DNA from: Acidobacteriota bacterium
GTDB taxonomy: Bacteria; Acidobacteriota; Vicinamibacteria; Vicinamibacterales; SCN-69-37
NCBI GenBank assembly: GCA_020853395.1
Contig: JADYYY010000016.1
Location: forward strand, 62,001 to 126,000
DNA: 64,000 bases
Direction: 5' to 3'
Part shown: piece after piece, positions 45,490 to 54,107 of the stretch
Layout: every line of letters starts with the position of its first letter
Position numbering within the stretch: position 1 is the stretch's first letter
Position numbers and translations under genes: made by a program
Notes under the pieces: model-generated
Database searches by the model: none
What the model was told of the DNA's origin: nothing
What the model saw: the letters and a program-made list of their open reading frames with translations, nothing else

Positions 45490-46476
45490 ATGCCGCCCGA
45501 CATCGTCGTGACCGCCCCCGAGTACGAGCGGGTGGGCACCGTGTTTCCACACACGCCGCTCGTCCGCTGCCACGTGTGCGTGCCGGAGGAGGACGTGCTC
45601 GCCGAGACGATCGCGCGGACGGGCGCCCGCCATGCCATCGTCGGGTCGCTCGTCTATCGCGATCGCCTGTATGCGGCGCTCGGCCCCGGCAGCGTGCTCG
45701 CCCGCTTCGGCGTCGGCTACGACGGGATCGACCTCGCCGCGGCGTCGGCGCGCGGGATCCTCTGCACGAACACGCCCGGCGTGCTGGACCAGTCGGTTGC
45801 CGAGCTGGCCATGTTGCTGATCGCCGCGGCGGCCCGGCACGTCGTCGCCCTGGACGCGTCGATGCGGCGCGGTGAGTGGGCGCCCCGCGGCGGCGCCGAG
45901 CTCGCCGGCCGGACGCTCGCGATCATCGGGAGCGGCCGGATCGGCGCGGCGACGGCGCGGATCGCCGCCAACGGCTACGGCATGCGCGTGATCGGATGCC
46001 GCCGCTCGGCCAGGGATCTGGACGACGAGTCGAGCCAGACCGGGTTCTCGCAGTTGACGAACCGGTTCGAAGACGCCGTCAGGCACGCGGACTACGTGTG
46101 CCTGCTCATCCCCGGCACGGCCGAGAACGCGCAGTTCGTCAATCGCGAACGCCTGGCCATGCTGCAGCCGCACGCTTGGCTCGTCAACGTCGCGCGCGGC
46201 AGCGTCGTCGACGAGGCCGCGCTCTACGACGCGCTCTCCTCCGGCCGGCTCGCCGGCGCGGCGCTCGACGTCTTCGCGCGGGAACCCTACGTGCCGGCGG
46301 ATCCTTCGCGCGACCTGCGGACGCTCCCGAACGTGGTGCTCGTGCCCCATATCGGCAGCAATACCGCGGCCGCGAACCAGCGGATGTCCGAACGGGCCAT
46401 TCGCAATGTGCTGCTCGGCGAATCCAGGGAGTTCGGCGAGATGGACCTCCTGAATCCGGCCGTGCTCATTGCCTGA
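45490..46476 (+). CDS. D-isomer-specific 2-hydroxyacid dehydrogenase
   Basis: A 328-residue NAD-dependent dehydrogenase of the SerA/glyoxylate-reductase superfamily. FGVGYDGIDLAAAS and CTNTPGVLDQSVAELAM form the substrate-binding domain. GSGRIGAATARIA is the Rossmann loop, VNVARGSVVDEAAL carries the catalytic Arg, AALDVFAREP the Glu region, and VLVPHIGSNT the catalytic His. No ACT domain is present, so it is not a regulated phosphoglycerate dehydrogenase. Substrate unknown. Divergent from an organic-anion carrier. Confidence 0.92.
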   Translation: MPPDIVVTAPEYERVGTVFPHTPLVRCHVCVPEEDVLAETIARTGARHAIVGSLVYRDRLYAALGPGSVLARFGVGYDGIDLAAASARGILCTNTPGVLDQSVAELAMLLIAAAARHVVALDASMRRGEWAPRGGAELAGRTLAIIGSGRIGAATARIAANGYGMRVIGCRRSARDLDDESSQTGFSQLTNRFEDAVRHADYVCLLIPGTAENAQFVNRERLAMLQPHAWLVNVARGSVVDEAALYDALSSGRLAGAALDVFAREPYVPADPSRDLRTLPNVVLVPHIGSNTAAANQRMSERAIRNVLLGESREFGEMDLLNPAVLIA

Positions 46477-46536
46477 AACTTCCGCCCGGCTCCCGGGTTA
46501 GACGGGTGACATGGCAGCCGGTAGGCCAGGTCCGAG

Positions 46537-47079
46537 ATGACCGATGCCGCCGAGTTCGAGGCGTTCGTCCGTGAATACCAGGACATGGTCTTCGCCACGG
46601 CGGTCCGGCTACTGGGCAACCCGAGTGAGGCGGAGGACGTGGCGCAGACGGTGTTTCTCCGGGCGTTCGAGCGGTTCGGCACCGCGGGGCCAGGCCCCGC
46701 CGCTCCTGGATGGCTCAAGACCGTGGCGACGAACCTCTGCCTGAATCATCTGTCCCGGTACCGCAACCGGTGGCGCTTCTTCAGCGAGCTGAGCCGGGAT
46801 CGGGATGACGAGGCCGCGTCGCCGTTCGAAGCGATCCTCGCCGGCGGGTCGTCGCCCGCCGAGGATCTGGAGGCTGCGGACCGGCAGGCCCTGGTGGAGC
46901 AGGCGCTGCAGGGCCTGCCGCACCATCAGCGCGTGCCGCTCGTGCTGTACCACTTCGAGCAGAAGAACTATCAGGAGATTGCGGGCTTGCTCGGCGTGTC
47001 GCTGGGCAAGCTGAAGACCGACATGCATCGGGGCCGGCTGGCCCTGAAACGGTACCTGGAACGCCATGCAGCCCGATGA
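46537..47079 (+). CDS. ECF-type RNA polymerase sigma factor
   Basis: A 180-residue sigma-70 family regulator with region 2 (FVREYQDMVFATAVRLLGNPSEAEDVAQTVFLRAF) and region 4 (ALQGLPHHQRVPLVLYHFEQKNYQEIAGLLGVSLGKLKTDMHRGR). The linker has no extra domain, so it is a minimal ECF factor. It overlaps the next gene by 14 nt, the usual arrangement of sigma and anti-sigma genes. Target promoters cannot be seen. Confidence 0.92.
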   Translation: MTDAAEFEAFVREYQDMVFATAVRLLGNPSEAEDVAQTVFLRAFERFGTAGPGPAAPGWLKTVATNLCLNHLSRYRNRWRFFSELSRDRDDEAASPFEAILAGGSSPAEDLEAADRQALVEQALQGLPHHQRVPLVLYHFEQKNYQEIAGLLGVSLGKLKTDMHRGRLALKRYLERHAAR

Positions 47080-47527
47080 CCTCGAGCGGCTGATCGATCG
47101 CGAGCTGCGCGCGCTGCCGGCGCCGCGTGCGCCGCGCTCGCTCGTGCCCCGCGTGATGGCCGCCATCGACGCGCGCCAGGCGATGCCGTGGTATCGGCGC
47201 GGATGGTCGCAGTGGCCGCCGGTCTGGCGGACGACCTCGCTGGCAGCACTCACGGTCGTCGCCGTGGCGCTGCTGATCGGCTGGCCGGCCCTGGCAGGAA
47301 GCCTGGGCGGCTGGCAGCCCGACGCCGGCACGGTCGTGCCGGCCCGGATTCGGGCGATCGGCGACGCGGCTGCGATGGCGCTCGACGCGTCGCGGGTGCT
47401 CTGGCGGGTGCTCATCGAGCCGGTCATGGGCTACCTGGTGGCGTTCGTGTTGACGATGGTCGTGGCGTGTGTGGCGTTCGGCACCGCGCTGGATCGCGTG
47501 GCCCTGGGAGGGCCTTCCGAGCTATGA
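47066..47527 (+). CDS. membrane protein, probable anti-sigma factor
   Basis: A 153-residue protein with a short cytoplasmic N-terminus (about 55 residues, starting DDLERLIDRELRALP), a membrane helix near residues 62-80, and a second near 120-145. The charged N-terminal helix followed by a transmembrane segment and the 14-nt overlap with the sigma gene suggest an anti-sigma role. The zinc-binding HxxxCxxC motif of ZAS-type anti-sigma factors is absent. Its stop overlaps the next start (ATGA), so three proteins are translationally coupled. Confidence 0.7.
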   Translation: MQPDDLERLIDRELRALPAPRAPRSLVPRVMAAIDARQAMPWYRRGWSQWPPVWRTTSLAALTVVAVALLIGWPALAGSLGGWQPDAGTVVPARIRAIGDAAAMALDASRVLWRVLIEPVMGYLVAFVLTMVVACVAFGTALDRVALGGPSEL

Positions 47528-49248
47528 AGCTGACACGTCTCGTTCTCCTCCTCTTCCTCGCGATGGGCGCGCCTCACGCCGCCAGAGCCCAGGCGGCTGC
47601 GCCCGCCGCGCCAGCGGCCGCAGAGGTCCCCTCGGCTGAACGGCCGGCGGCGCGCGCGGCGCAGCCTCCACAGACCCCGCGCGGCCGCGGCACCACCGTC
47701 GAGGTCCCCGAGACGCCCGGTCAATCCACGACCGACTTCGGCGAGGTGCGCATCTCGCGAACCGCCGTGCGCGTCGGCAGCTCCTACGAGCTCGACAGCG
47801 GCGCCAACGTCGAGGATGTCGCGGTCGTGATGGGCAGCGCGACGATCAACGGGCACGTGCACGGCGACCTGGCGGTCGTGCTCGGCGACCTGCAGCTCGG
47901 GCCGACGGCCATCGTCGACGGCGACGTCGCGGTGGTCGGCGGGTCGGCCACGGCTGCCGAAGGCGCGGCCATTCGCAATGAGCTCGTCATCGTGGGCGGC
48001 ACGCTGACGGCGCCGCCCGGCTTCCGGCCCGAGGGCGAGCAGGTCATCGTCGGCACGCCGTACGTCGGATCCGCCCTGCGGAGCTTCACGCCCTGGATCA
48101 CGCGCGGTCTGCTGTGGGGCCGCGTCATCGTGCCGAGCCTCGGCTGGATCTGGTGGATCGTGGGGTTGTCGGCGCTGATCTACGTCGCGATTGCCGTGCT
48201 CTTTCCGGGCGCCGTGGCGTCGGTCGTGCGCACGATCGTCAGCCGGCCGCTGAGCGCGTTCTTCGCAGGGTTGCTGACGCTGCTGCTGGTCGGGCCGATC
48301 TCCACGATTCTGGCCATCTCGGTCGTGGGCATCGTCGTCATCCCGTTCCTCTTCTTCGCCGTGCTGATCGGTGGCCTGGTAGGAAAGGTCTCGGTGTTCT
48401 CGTGGATCGGCCGGACGGTCATGCCAGGCAGCCCAGCCAGCCCAGCCAGTGAAGAAGAGAGCACGGGTCGGGGCCTCGGCGCGATGCTCATCGGGCTCGT
48501 CGTCATCATCGTGCTCTACATGGTGCCGATCGTCGGGCTGATGACCTGGGCCGTCGTCGGTCTGCTCGGGCTCGGCGCGGCCGTGCTGACGATGATCCGG
48601 GCGATGCGGAACGAACGGGCGGCGCGCGCCGCCAAGACGCCGCCTCCTGTGCCGCCGCGGTCATCCCCGGGCGAACCGCTCGGCGGCCCCGAGGGACCCA
48701 TCACCGGCGGGCAGTCGCCAGTTCCCGGCGCGGCCATGTCGTTCGCGTCCGCGGAAGGGATGGCCGCAGCCGCCGACGAGGCGTCCGGGTTTCCCGCCGG
48801 CGCAGGCGCGCTTCCGCCGCCACCGGCCGCTGCCGCGGTGGTGGGGAATCTGACGGCCTATCCGAGGGCCAGCTTCCTGGATCGGCTCGCGGCCGGCGTG
48901 GTCGATGCCGTGGTCGTCGCCGTCGTCATCAACCTGCTCGACTTCCATCGCGGGCCGTTCGACAACTTCTTCGTGGTGCTGCTCATCTACAACATTGCGT
49001 TCTGGGCCTGGAAGGGCACGACGATCGGCGGCATCGTCACCAGCCTTCGCGTCGTCCGCGTCGACGGCGGCCCGCTTCAGCCCGTGGATGCGATCGTTCG
49101 AGGGCTCAGCAGCCTGCTTTCGCTGGCCGCGCTGGGCATCGGGTTCTTCTGGATCCTGCTCGACAGCAATCGCGAGCGGCAGGCGTGGCACGACATCATT
49201 GCCGGCACGCTCGTCGTGAGGGTGCCGCGCGATCTGCCGCTGTCCTGA
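47524..49248 (+). CDS. polymer-forming-like exported region fused to RDD membrane domain
   Basis: A 574-residue protein. A signal peptide and Ala/Pro linker come first. Repeats like VAVVMGSATINGHVHGDLAVVLGDLQLGPTAIVDGDVAVVGGSAT follow, resembling the bactofilin/polymer-forming beta-helix (about residues 95-170). Then come four transmembrane segments (about 200-370), a Pro-rich linker with SPASPAS, and a C-terminal RDD domain (ASFLDRLAAGVVDAVVVAVV to ERQAWHDIIAGTLVVRV). It is the third gene of the sigma operon and is presumably the regulated envelope protein or a signal sensor. No enzyme function is evident. Confidence 0.75.
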   Translation: MKLTRLVLLLFLAMGAPHAARAQAAAPAAPAAAEVPSAERPAARAAQPPQTPRGRGTTVEVPETPGQSTTDFGEVRISRTAVRVGSSYELDSGANVEDVAVVMGSATINGHVHGDLAVVLGDLQLGPTAIVDGDVAVVGGSATAAEGAAIRNELVIVGGTLTAPPGFRPEGEQVIVGTPYVGSALRSFTPWITRGLLWGRVIVPSLGWIWWIVGLSALIYVAIAVLFPGAVASVVRTIVSRPLSAFFAGLLTLLLVGPISTILAISVVGIVVIPFLFFAVLIGGLVGKVSVFSWIGRTVMPGSPASPASEEESTGRGLGAMLIGLVVIIVLYMVPIVGLMTWAVVGLLGLGAAVLTMIRAMRNERAARAAKTPPPVPPRSSPGEPLGGPEGPITGGQSPVPGAAMSFASAEGMAAAADEASGFPAGAGALPPPPAAAAVVGNLTAYPRASFLDRLAAGVVDAVVVAVVINLLDFHRGPFDNFFVVLLIYNIAFWAWKGTTIGGIVTSLRVVRVDGGPLQPVDAIVRGLSSLLSLAALGIGFFWILLDSNRERQAWHDIIAGTLVVRVPRDLPLS

Positions 49249-49289
49249 GTCGACACGACGTGCGAGCAGGGCGCGGCCGGCGGCCGTGC

Positions 49290-49859
49290 CTACTGCTCGC
49301 GCTGGACGTTCTTGAGCATCACCGGGCTCGCGTTGTAGTTCTCGAGCGCAACCGTTCCCGTGCCCTTGTCGGCGAGCACCTTCGTCGCGATCGACATCTT
49401 GCCTTCGCCCTTGCCGTCGGGGCCGATGCGAAGCTCGACGACGGTGAACGGGTACTCGGTCGTCTTGCCGCCCTGGCGCAGCTCGCCGAAGCTCATCGGC
49501 CGTTCGGTGACCAGCACGATCCGGTCGCTCGTGCCGACCTTGTCCTTGCGGGCGTAGCGCAGGTTGTAGCCGACGTCGTGCGGCGATCGGATCGTGCCGA
49601 CCGGCTTGAAGCCCTGCAGGACGGCGAGCATCTTCTTCGGGCCCTGCTCGTTCAGGGCCGTCGTGAGCTCGGTCCGCTCGGCGTCGGTCGACCATCGGGA
49701 GATCTGAATCTGCATCTGCCCGGTCGCCGTGCCCGTCGGCGCGTCGAGGTTGACGGCCGTTGCGCTGAACTTCTCCAGGGGTGGTTGCGCGGCGCGGAGC
49801 CCAGCCGCGCCCATCGCGACGGCCAGCACCGGTACCAAGACACGCGCTGCAATCGACAT
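49290..49859 (-). CDS. exported protein of unknown function
   Basis: A 189-residue exported protein with a signal peptide (cleavage near GLRAAQ). The mature part is a beta-rich domain with ISRWSTDAERTELTTALNEQGPKKMLAVLQGFKPVGTIR and IVLVTERPMSFGELRQGG. Similar secreted proteins occur in Acidobacteriota, but I recognise no named domain. The ATG at 49859 is preceded by GGAGGCG. The intergenic region upstream contains a long hairpin (49944-49997). Confidence 0.7.
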   Translation of the reverse strand: MSIAARVLVPVLAVAMGAAGLRAAQPPLEKFSATAVNLDAPTGTATGQMQIQISRWSTDAERTELTTALNEQGPKKMLAVLQGFKPVGTIRSPHDVGYNLRYARKDKVGTSDRIVLVTERPMSFGELRQGGKTTEYPFTVVELRIGPDGKGEGKMSIATKVLADKGTGTVALENYNASPVMLKNVQREQ

Positions 49860-49943
49860 AGCGCCTCCAGTCGAGCGAGGCGTGTGCAACTCGCGGGCCA
49901 CGCCTCGGCGAGCAGTGACGCGCGACAGGCGGTTCGGAAATGT

Positions 49944-49997
49944 ACCGGCCAGAGGGCAACGGCGCGCGCGGTGGTTGGCGCGTTGCCCTCTGCCGGT
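49944..49997. repeat. long imperfect hairpin between same-strand genes
   Basis: ACCGG-c-C-AGAGGGCAACG (49944-49961) pairs with CGTTGCCCTCT-G-CCGGT (49981-49997), giving a 17-bp stem with one bulged base and a 19-nt GC-rich loop. It lies 20 bp after the stop of the 50018-50524 gene and before the 49859 start. It could be a terminator without U-tract or a mobile repeat. The arm AGAGGGCAA echoes the purine repeats elsewhere. Confidence 0.6.
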
Positions 49998-50017
49998 TGG
50001 TGTGCGGACAGGCCGGC

Positions 50018-50524
50018 TCAGTACTCCCGGATCTTCGGGACCTCGTCCCACTTCTTGTCGTCGAGGAAGATGCCGCGCATGAGGTAGTAGGCGGGCATCG
50101 TGCCGTTCTTGCGCTGGTCGGCGGTGAGCGGCGTCAGGACGTGGGCGAGCGTCTTCATCTCCAGGTCGGCCATCGCGGCGGCCTGCGCGGCGTAGTCGCC
50201 GACCGCCTTGTCGATCGCGGCGGCCTGGCCGGCCTGCACGGCCGCGAAGAGCGCCGCGCGTGCGGCCTTGAGCCCGGCTCGAATCGGCGCGGCCTGCGCA
50301 TAGGCGGCGTCGAGCGTCGCCTTCATCTCCTTCTTCTGGTCCTTCTCGAGGGCGAACGTGTCGGACAGGATCTCCATGCGCGACCGCAGATCCACGGCGG
50401 CGCCGCCGCCGCTGCCTCCGCCGCGGCCGCCGCGTCCCTGGGCGAACGCCGCGCCGCTCACGACGCACACCGCGACCATCGCGCCGGCGATCGCGGCGCC
50501 GTGAACACGAGCCCGGGCCGTCAT
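50018..50524 (-). CDS. small exported helical protein, Spy/CpxP-like
   Basis: A 168-residue exported protein: signal ending GAAFAQ, a Gly/Arg-rich linker (GRGGRGGGSGGG), then a helical region (SRMEILSDTFALEKDQKKEMKATLDAAYAQAAPIRAGL) and LTPLTADQRKNG. The LTADQ motif and helical pattern resemble LTXXQ proteins (Spy/CpxP, periplasmic chaperones or metal-stress sensors). It is the second gene of a pair with a similar protein, with a 4-nt start/stop overlap. Function not established. Confidence 0.65.
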   Translation of the reverse strand: MTARARVHGAAIAGAMVAVCVVSGAAFAQGRGGRGGGSGGGAAVDLRSRMEILSDTFALEKDQKKEMKATLDAAYAQAAPIRAGLKAARAALFAAVQAGQAAAIDKAVGDYAAQAAAMADLEMKTLAHVLTPLTADQRKNGTMPAYYLMRGIFLDDKKWDEVPKIREY

Positions 50525-51030
50525 CGGCCACCTCCGGTCGGGCGGCCGCTTCCGGGCGCCCCGGCGCTTCTCGGCCGCGGTGGCAGGAACATCCCGGCCA
50601 TCACGTCGAACGCCTGCTCGGCGCGCTTCTGCTGGTCCGGCTTGAGCAGCGCGGCGATCTTCTGGAACGCCTCGGTCTCGACCGCGGCCATCTTGGCCGC
50701 CTCGAGCTGGTACTCGGCCAGCAATTGCTTCGCCGAGTCGGGCTCGTTCCGCAGCTCTGCGTTGACGAGGCCCATGCGCGTGTTCGACATCGCCTGGCCG
50801 ATCGGCGCGGCCTGCCGGCTGGCAGCTTGCAGGATTTCGTCGACGGCCGGAATCTGCGTGGCGTCGAGCCTCAGGTGCTGCTGGAACTGTTCGATGAGCG
50901 ATAGTGGCTGCCCGATGGCGGGCAGCGGCGTCTCCCGGGCGCCGGTCAGGCCACCGCCGCCTCGCTGGGCGACGAGGGGGACCGAACCGAGGAGGAGGAC
51001 GAAGACAAGGACGACATGACGAAATGACAA
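50521..51030 (-). CDS. small exported helical protein, Spy/CpxP-like, TTG start
   Basis: A 169-residue exported helical protein related in layout to the downstream one: signal (FRHVVLVFVLLLGSVPLVAQ), Gly linker, then helices with LRLDATQIPAVDEILQAASRQAAPIGQA and ALLKPDQQKRAEQAFDVMAG (LTxxQ-like). The frame is open to 51090. A TTG at 51030 with GGAGG 7 nt upstream gives a clean signal peptide and is preferred over the weaker starts further upstream. The pair may act as a heteromeric periplasmic chaperone or sensor. Confidence 0.65.
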   Translation of the reverse strand: MSFRHVVLVFVLLLGSVPLVAQRGGGGLTGARETPLPAIGQPLSLIEQFQQHLRLDATQIPAVDEILQAASRQAAPIGQAMSNTRMGLVNAELRNEPDSAKQLLAEYQLEAAKMAAVETEAFQKIAALLKPDQQKRAEQAFDVMAGMFLPPRPRSAGAPGSGRPTGGGR

Positions 51031-51105
51031 GACGAGACCTCCACGCCGGAAATACGCACGGAGGGGACGAGCATTTACTGGGACGCGCATCTCGCTTCTC
51101 GGCGG

Positions 51106-51786
51106 TCAGCCCCGATCGCGGGCGGGATCGCCCTTCCTCACCACCCAGGTCGTCATCGACCGCTGGTCCTGCACGACCGTCGTCTTGATGGGATCCAGCA
51201 ACTGACCGCCGAGCGCCCCCGTGCGGTCGAGCAGCAGCGCCTCGTCGACCAGATACCGCTCCGTGCCGTCAGGCAGCCGGAAGCGCCGACCGTCTGGCCG
51301 GACCTGGCGGACGCGCGATTCGAGGCCGATCGTCGAGGCCAGCCGGCAGAACAGCATGCCGCCGGGCTGGAGCAGCCGCCACGCCTCGGCGAGCATCGCC
51401 TCGAACTGCTGGTCGTCGCGCGCGAAGTGCAGCACGGCGCTGGCGATGACGACGGTCGCGACGCCGTCGGGGAAGGAGGTCCGTTCGATCGGCTCGACGC
51501 GGAAGTTGTCGTGCGGCAGCGCCGGGGCGAGTGCCGCCGCGATCTCCCGCACGGCCGCAATCGCGTCGGCATCGGCATCGACGCCGTAGACGTCATAGCC
51601 CTGCCGGAGGAAGAAGACGAGGTTGCGTCCGAAACCGCATCCCGCGTCGAAGACGCGATCGCCCGGCCGGATGCGGCCGCGGAGCAACTGGTCGAAGAGG
51701 TAGATGTCGATGCCCCCGAACTCGCGCTCGAGGTCGGCGGGGCCGAGCGGGACGGGCGCAGCCGGGGGGCGTCGTGCGGACGTCAT
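51106..51786 (-). CDS. class I SAM-dependent methyltransferase
   Basis: A 226-residue methyltransferase with the SAM-binding GDRVFDAGCGFGRNLVFFLRQG (motif I) and the acidic residue at the end of beta-2 in VYGVDADADAI. Motif IV-like VATVVIASAVLHF and LQPGGMLFCRL follow. The preceding DLEREFGGIDIYLFDQLLRG is typical of Tehb/ArsM-like small-molecule methyltransferases, but the acceptor is unknown. It overlaps the stop of the M23 peptidase gene (ATGA), so it is the second gene of that pair. Confidence 0.88.
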   Translation of the reverse strand: MTSARRPPAAPVPLGPADLEREFGGIDIYLFDQLLRGRIRPGDRVFDAGCGFGRNLVFFLRQGYDVYGVDADADAIAAVREIAAALAPALPHDNFRVEPIERTSFPDGVATVVIASAVLHFARDDQQFEAMLAEAWRLLQPGGMLFCRLASTIGLESRVRQVRPDGRRFRLPDGTERYLVDEALLLDRTGALGGQLLDPIKTTVVQDQRSMTTWVVRKGDPARDRG

Positions 51787-52739
51787 TCGCGGCCGGAGGT
51801 TTTCAGGCTCCCGGACGGATGACCGATGCCGGCGTAGCCGTCGTGCGACGTCACCGGTGGGTTCCCGACCGGCCGGCCGCCCGTGCCGAGCACCGCCAGC
51901 AGCGACAGCGGATCGACGCGTGCGCCGGCCGCGCGGACCGTCCAGTGCAGATGCGGGCCGGTGACGCGGCCGGTCGCGCCGACGGCGCCGAGCACCGCGC
52001 CCGCCGGTACGCTCGCGCCTTCCGCGACGTTCATGCGCGAGAGGTGGGCGAACAGCGAGACCAGCCCGGTGCCGTGATCGACCACCACGGTGTTGCCCGT
52101 GTAGTAGAGCGCGCGGGCGAGCCGCACGCGGCCGGCCGCCGGCGAGCGCACGGGCGTGCCGGCGGGGCTGGCGAAATCCGCGCCGCCATGTGGACTGCGC
52201 GCCTCGCCGTTGAACACGCTGCGGGAGCCGAACGCCGAATTCGCCGGTTGCGGCACCGGCTGCCGGAATGCGCCGCTCCAGAGCGGCTCGGCTGCCGACG
52301 ACTGCCACACCGTGTCGAGCAGCCGCGCTTCCGCTTCGATGCGCGCCTGGACGTCGGGCGGCGGGTTCACGAACTGCGGCGCGACGGTCAGGCGCCGCGT
52401 CGGAAACCGGCGGTCCGTGACGGTGAGCGCGTGCGTCACGGCCGCGGCGATCGGCGGGCCGGCCTCGATGCTGACGTCGTGCAGCCCCGGCTCGACGTCG
52501 AGATCGATGCCGACCAGCACGCGCCACGTTGCCGCGCCGGCTTTGTAGGGTACGAGGTCCCGATCGAAGGCCCGAACGTGCAGCGCCTCGACCGGCGCTG
52601 CGGTGGCGATCGTCAGCAGCACGAGCTCGCCGGGCTGAATCTGCCGCGCCGTCACCGAGACGAGGACCGGCGGCGTCTGCGCCGCGAGCGGCAGAGTCAG
52701 CACGAGGGCCGTCACGACGTGCCACGACGACTTGAGCAT
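51783..52739 (-). CDS. exported M23/LytM-type peptidase
   Basis: A 318-residue exported protein. The signal ends in LPLAAQT, a beta-rich N-terminal domain spans about 20-180, and the C-terminal LytM domain has SPHGGADFAS (HxxxD), VVDHGTGLVSLFAHLSRM and GPHLHWTV, the zinc-ligand set. It should cleave peptidoglycan cross-bridges or act as a divisome or envelope factor. ATG at 52739 (signal MLKSSW) is preferred to upstream codons. It sits 69 bp downstream of the cysN stop and is probably a separate unit. Confidence 0.9.
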   Translation of the reverse strand: MLKSSWHVVTALVLTLPLAAQTPPVLVSVTARQIQPGELVLLTIATAAPVEALHVRAFDRDLVPYKAGAATWRVLVGIDLDVEPGLHDVSIEAGPPIAAAVTHALTVTDRRFPTRRLTVAPQFVNPPPDVQARIEAEARLLDTVWQSSAAEPLWSGAFRQPVPQPANSAFGSRSVFNGEARSPHGGADFASPAGTPVRSPAAGRVRLARALYYTGNTVVVDHGTGLVSLFAHLSRMNVAEGASVPAGAVLGAVGATGRVTGPHLHWTVRAAGARVDPLSLLAVLGTGGRPVGNPPVTSHDGYAGIGHPSGSLKTSGRE

Positions 52740-52808
52740 GTGCACTGGCCGAGCGACGACCATCGCCAATCCGCCCGGCGTTGTCAACCGGAGACGATGC
52801 GGCGGCCG

Positions 52809-54107
52809 TCAGGTCAGCAGTTCCTCCAGCGCCCGCCGGACGGCCTCGATCGCCTCGCCTTCCGAATGGGCGGTGCGCGCGATGCGCGCGATGCGTTCGG
52901 CGGAGCCCGGATGCTGATCGGCCGCCTGATCGAGCCGCGGCTCGGCGATCATCCCGGCGCCGGCCGTGAAGTTGGTCGTCGGCTCGATGAGGACGAAACA
53001 GCCGGTGCCGCGATGGTCGGCGTAGCGGTCGTAGATGAGCGCGCGCGACGTTTCGACGGTGACGCGGCCGATGTCGTTGAGCAGCAGCCGCGTGTCGACC
53101 TGCGCGGTCGTCGTGCCCGACGCGTGCTTGAGGACGTACAGGCGATGCGGCTCGAGCGGCCGCTCGTCCATCCAGACCAGGTCGGCCGTGAAGCGCTTGC
53201 CGAACTCGATGTGCGTGTTGGTGATGACGTCGCCGCGGCTGATGTCGAGCTCGTCTTCGAGCACGAGCGTGACCGACATCGGCGCGAACGCCACGTCGAG
53301 GTCGCCGTCCCACGTGACGATCCGCCGCACGCGCGAGGACCGCACCGAGGGCCAGGCGGTGATCGGATCGCCGACGCGCACGGTGCCGGCGAGGATCTGC
53401 CCGGCGTAGCCGCGAAAGTCCTGGTCGGGGCGGAGCACGAGCTGCACGGGGAAGCGGAGCGCCTTGTCCGCCGCGTCGCGCGCGACCTCCACCGTCTCGA
53501 GGTACTCGAGCAGGCTGGGGCCGTCGAACCAGGGCGTCCGATCGCTCCGCGTGATCACGTTGTCGCCGTTGAGGGCGCTGAGCGGAATCGGGTAGACGGC
53601 GGCGCCCGCCAGCATCTCCGCGAACTCGGAGGCGATGCCCTCGAAGACGTCGCGGTCGAAGTCGACGAGGTCCATCTTGTTGACGGCCACCGCGAAGTGA
53701 CGGATGCCGAGCAGACGCGCGATCCGCGCGTGGCGCCGCGACTGATCGAGCACGCCGTGCCGCGCGTCGACGAGCAGGATCGCGACGTCGGCCGTGGACG
53801 CCCCCGTGGCCATGTTCCGCGTGTACTGCTCGTGCCCGGGCGTGTCGGCCAGGATGAACTTGCGGCGGGCGGTGGCGAAGTAGCGGTAGGCGACGTCGAT
53901 CGTGATGCCCTGCTCGCGCTCGGCCCGGAGGCCGTCGGTGAACAGCGAGAAGTCGATCGGGCCGGCCGTCCGGTTGCGCGACGCCTTCTCGACCGACGAG
54001 ATCTGGTCCTCGTACACCCCGCGCGAGTCGTAGAGCAGCCGGCCGATCAGCGTGCTCTTGCCGTCGTCGACGCTCCCGGCCGTGCAGATGCGCAGCAGTC
54101 CCGACAT
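52809..54107 (-). CDS. cysN: sulfate adenylyltransferase subunit 1 (CysN)
   Basis: A 432-residue GTPase that drives ATP sulfurylation of sulfate by CysD. All GTPase motifs are present: GSVDDGKST (11), ERE-QGITIDVAYRYF switch I, DTPGHEQY, VDARHG (D114) and NKMD. EF-Tu-like domains 2 and 3 follow. It is full-length without a CysC fusion. The ATG overlaps the cysD stop by 1 nt (TGATG). It is the last of three genes behind a cysteine-rich leader and terminator, and the active counterpart of the degenerate CysN domain at 13724. Confidence 0.95.
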   Translation of the reverse strand: MSGLLRICTAGSVDDGKSTLIGRLLYDSRGVYEDQISSVEKASRNRTAGPIDFSLFTDGLRAEREQGITIDVAYRYFATARRKFILADTPGHEQYTRNMATGASTADVAILLVDARHGVLDQSRRHARIARLLGIRHFAVAVNKMDLVDFDRDVFEGIASEFAEMLAGAAVYPIPLSALNGDNVITRSDRTPWFDGPSLLEYLETVEVARDAADKALRFPVQLVLRPDQDFRGYAGQILAGTVRVGDPITAWPSVRSSRVRRIVTWDGDLDVAFAPMSVTLVLEDELDISRGDVITNTHIEFGKRFTADLVWMDERPLEPHRLYVLKHASGTTTAQVDTRLLLNDIGRVTVETSRALIYDRYADHRGTGCFVLIEPTTNFTAGAGMIAEPRLDQAADQHPGSAERIARIARTAHSEGEAIEAVRRALEELLT

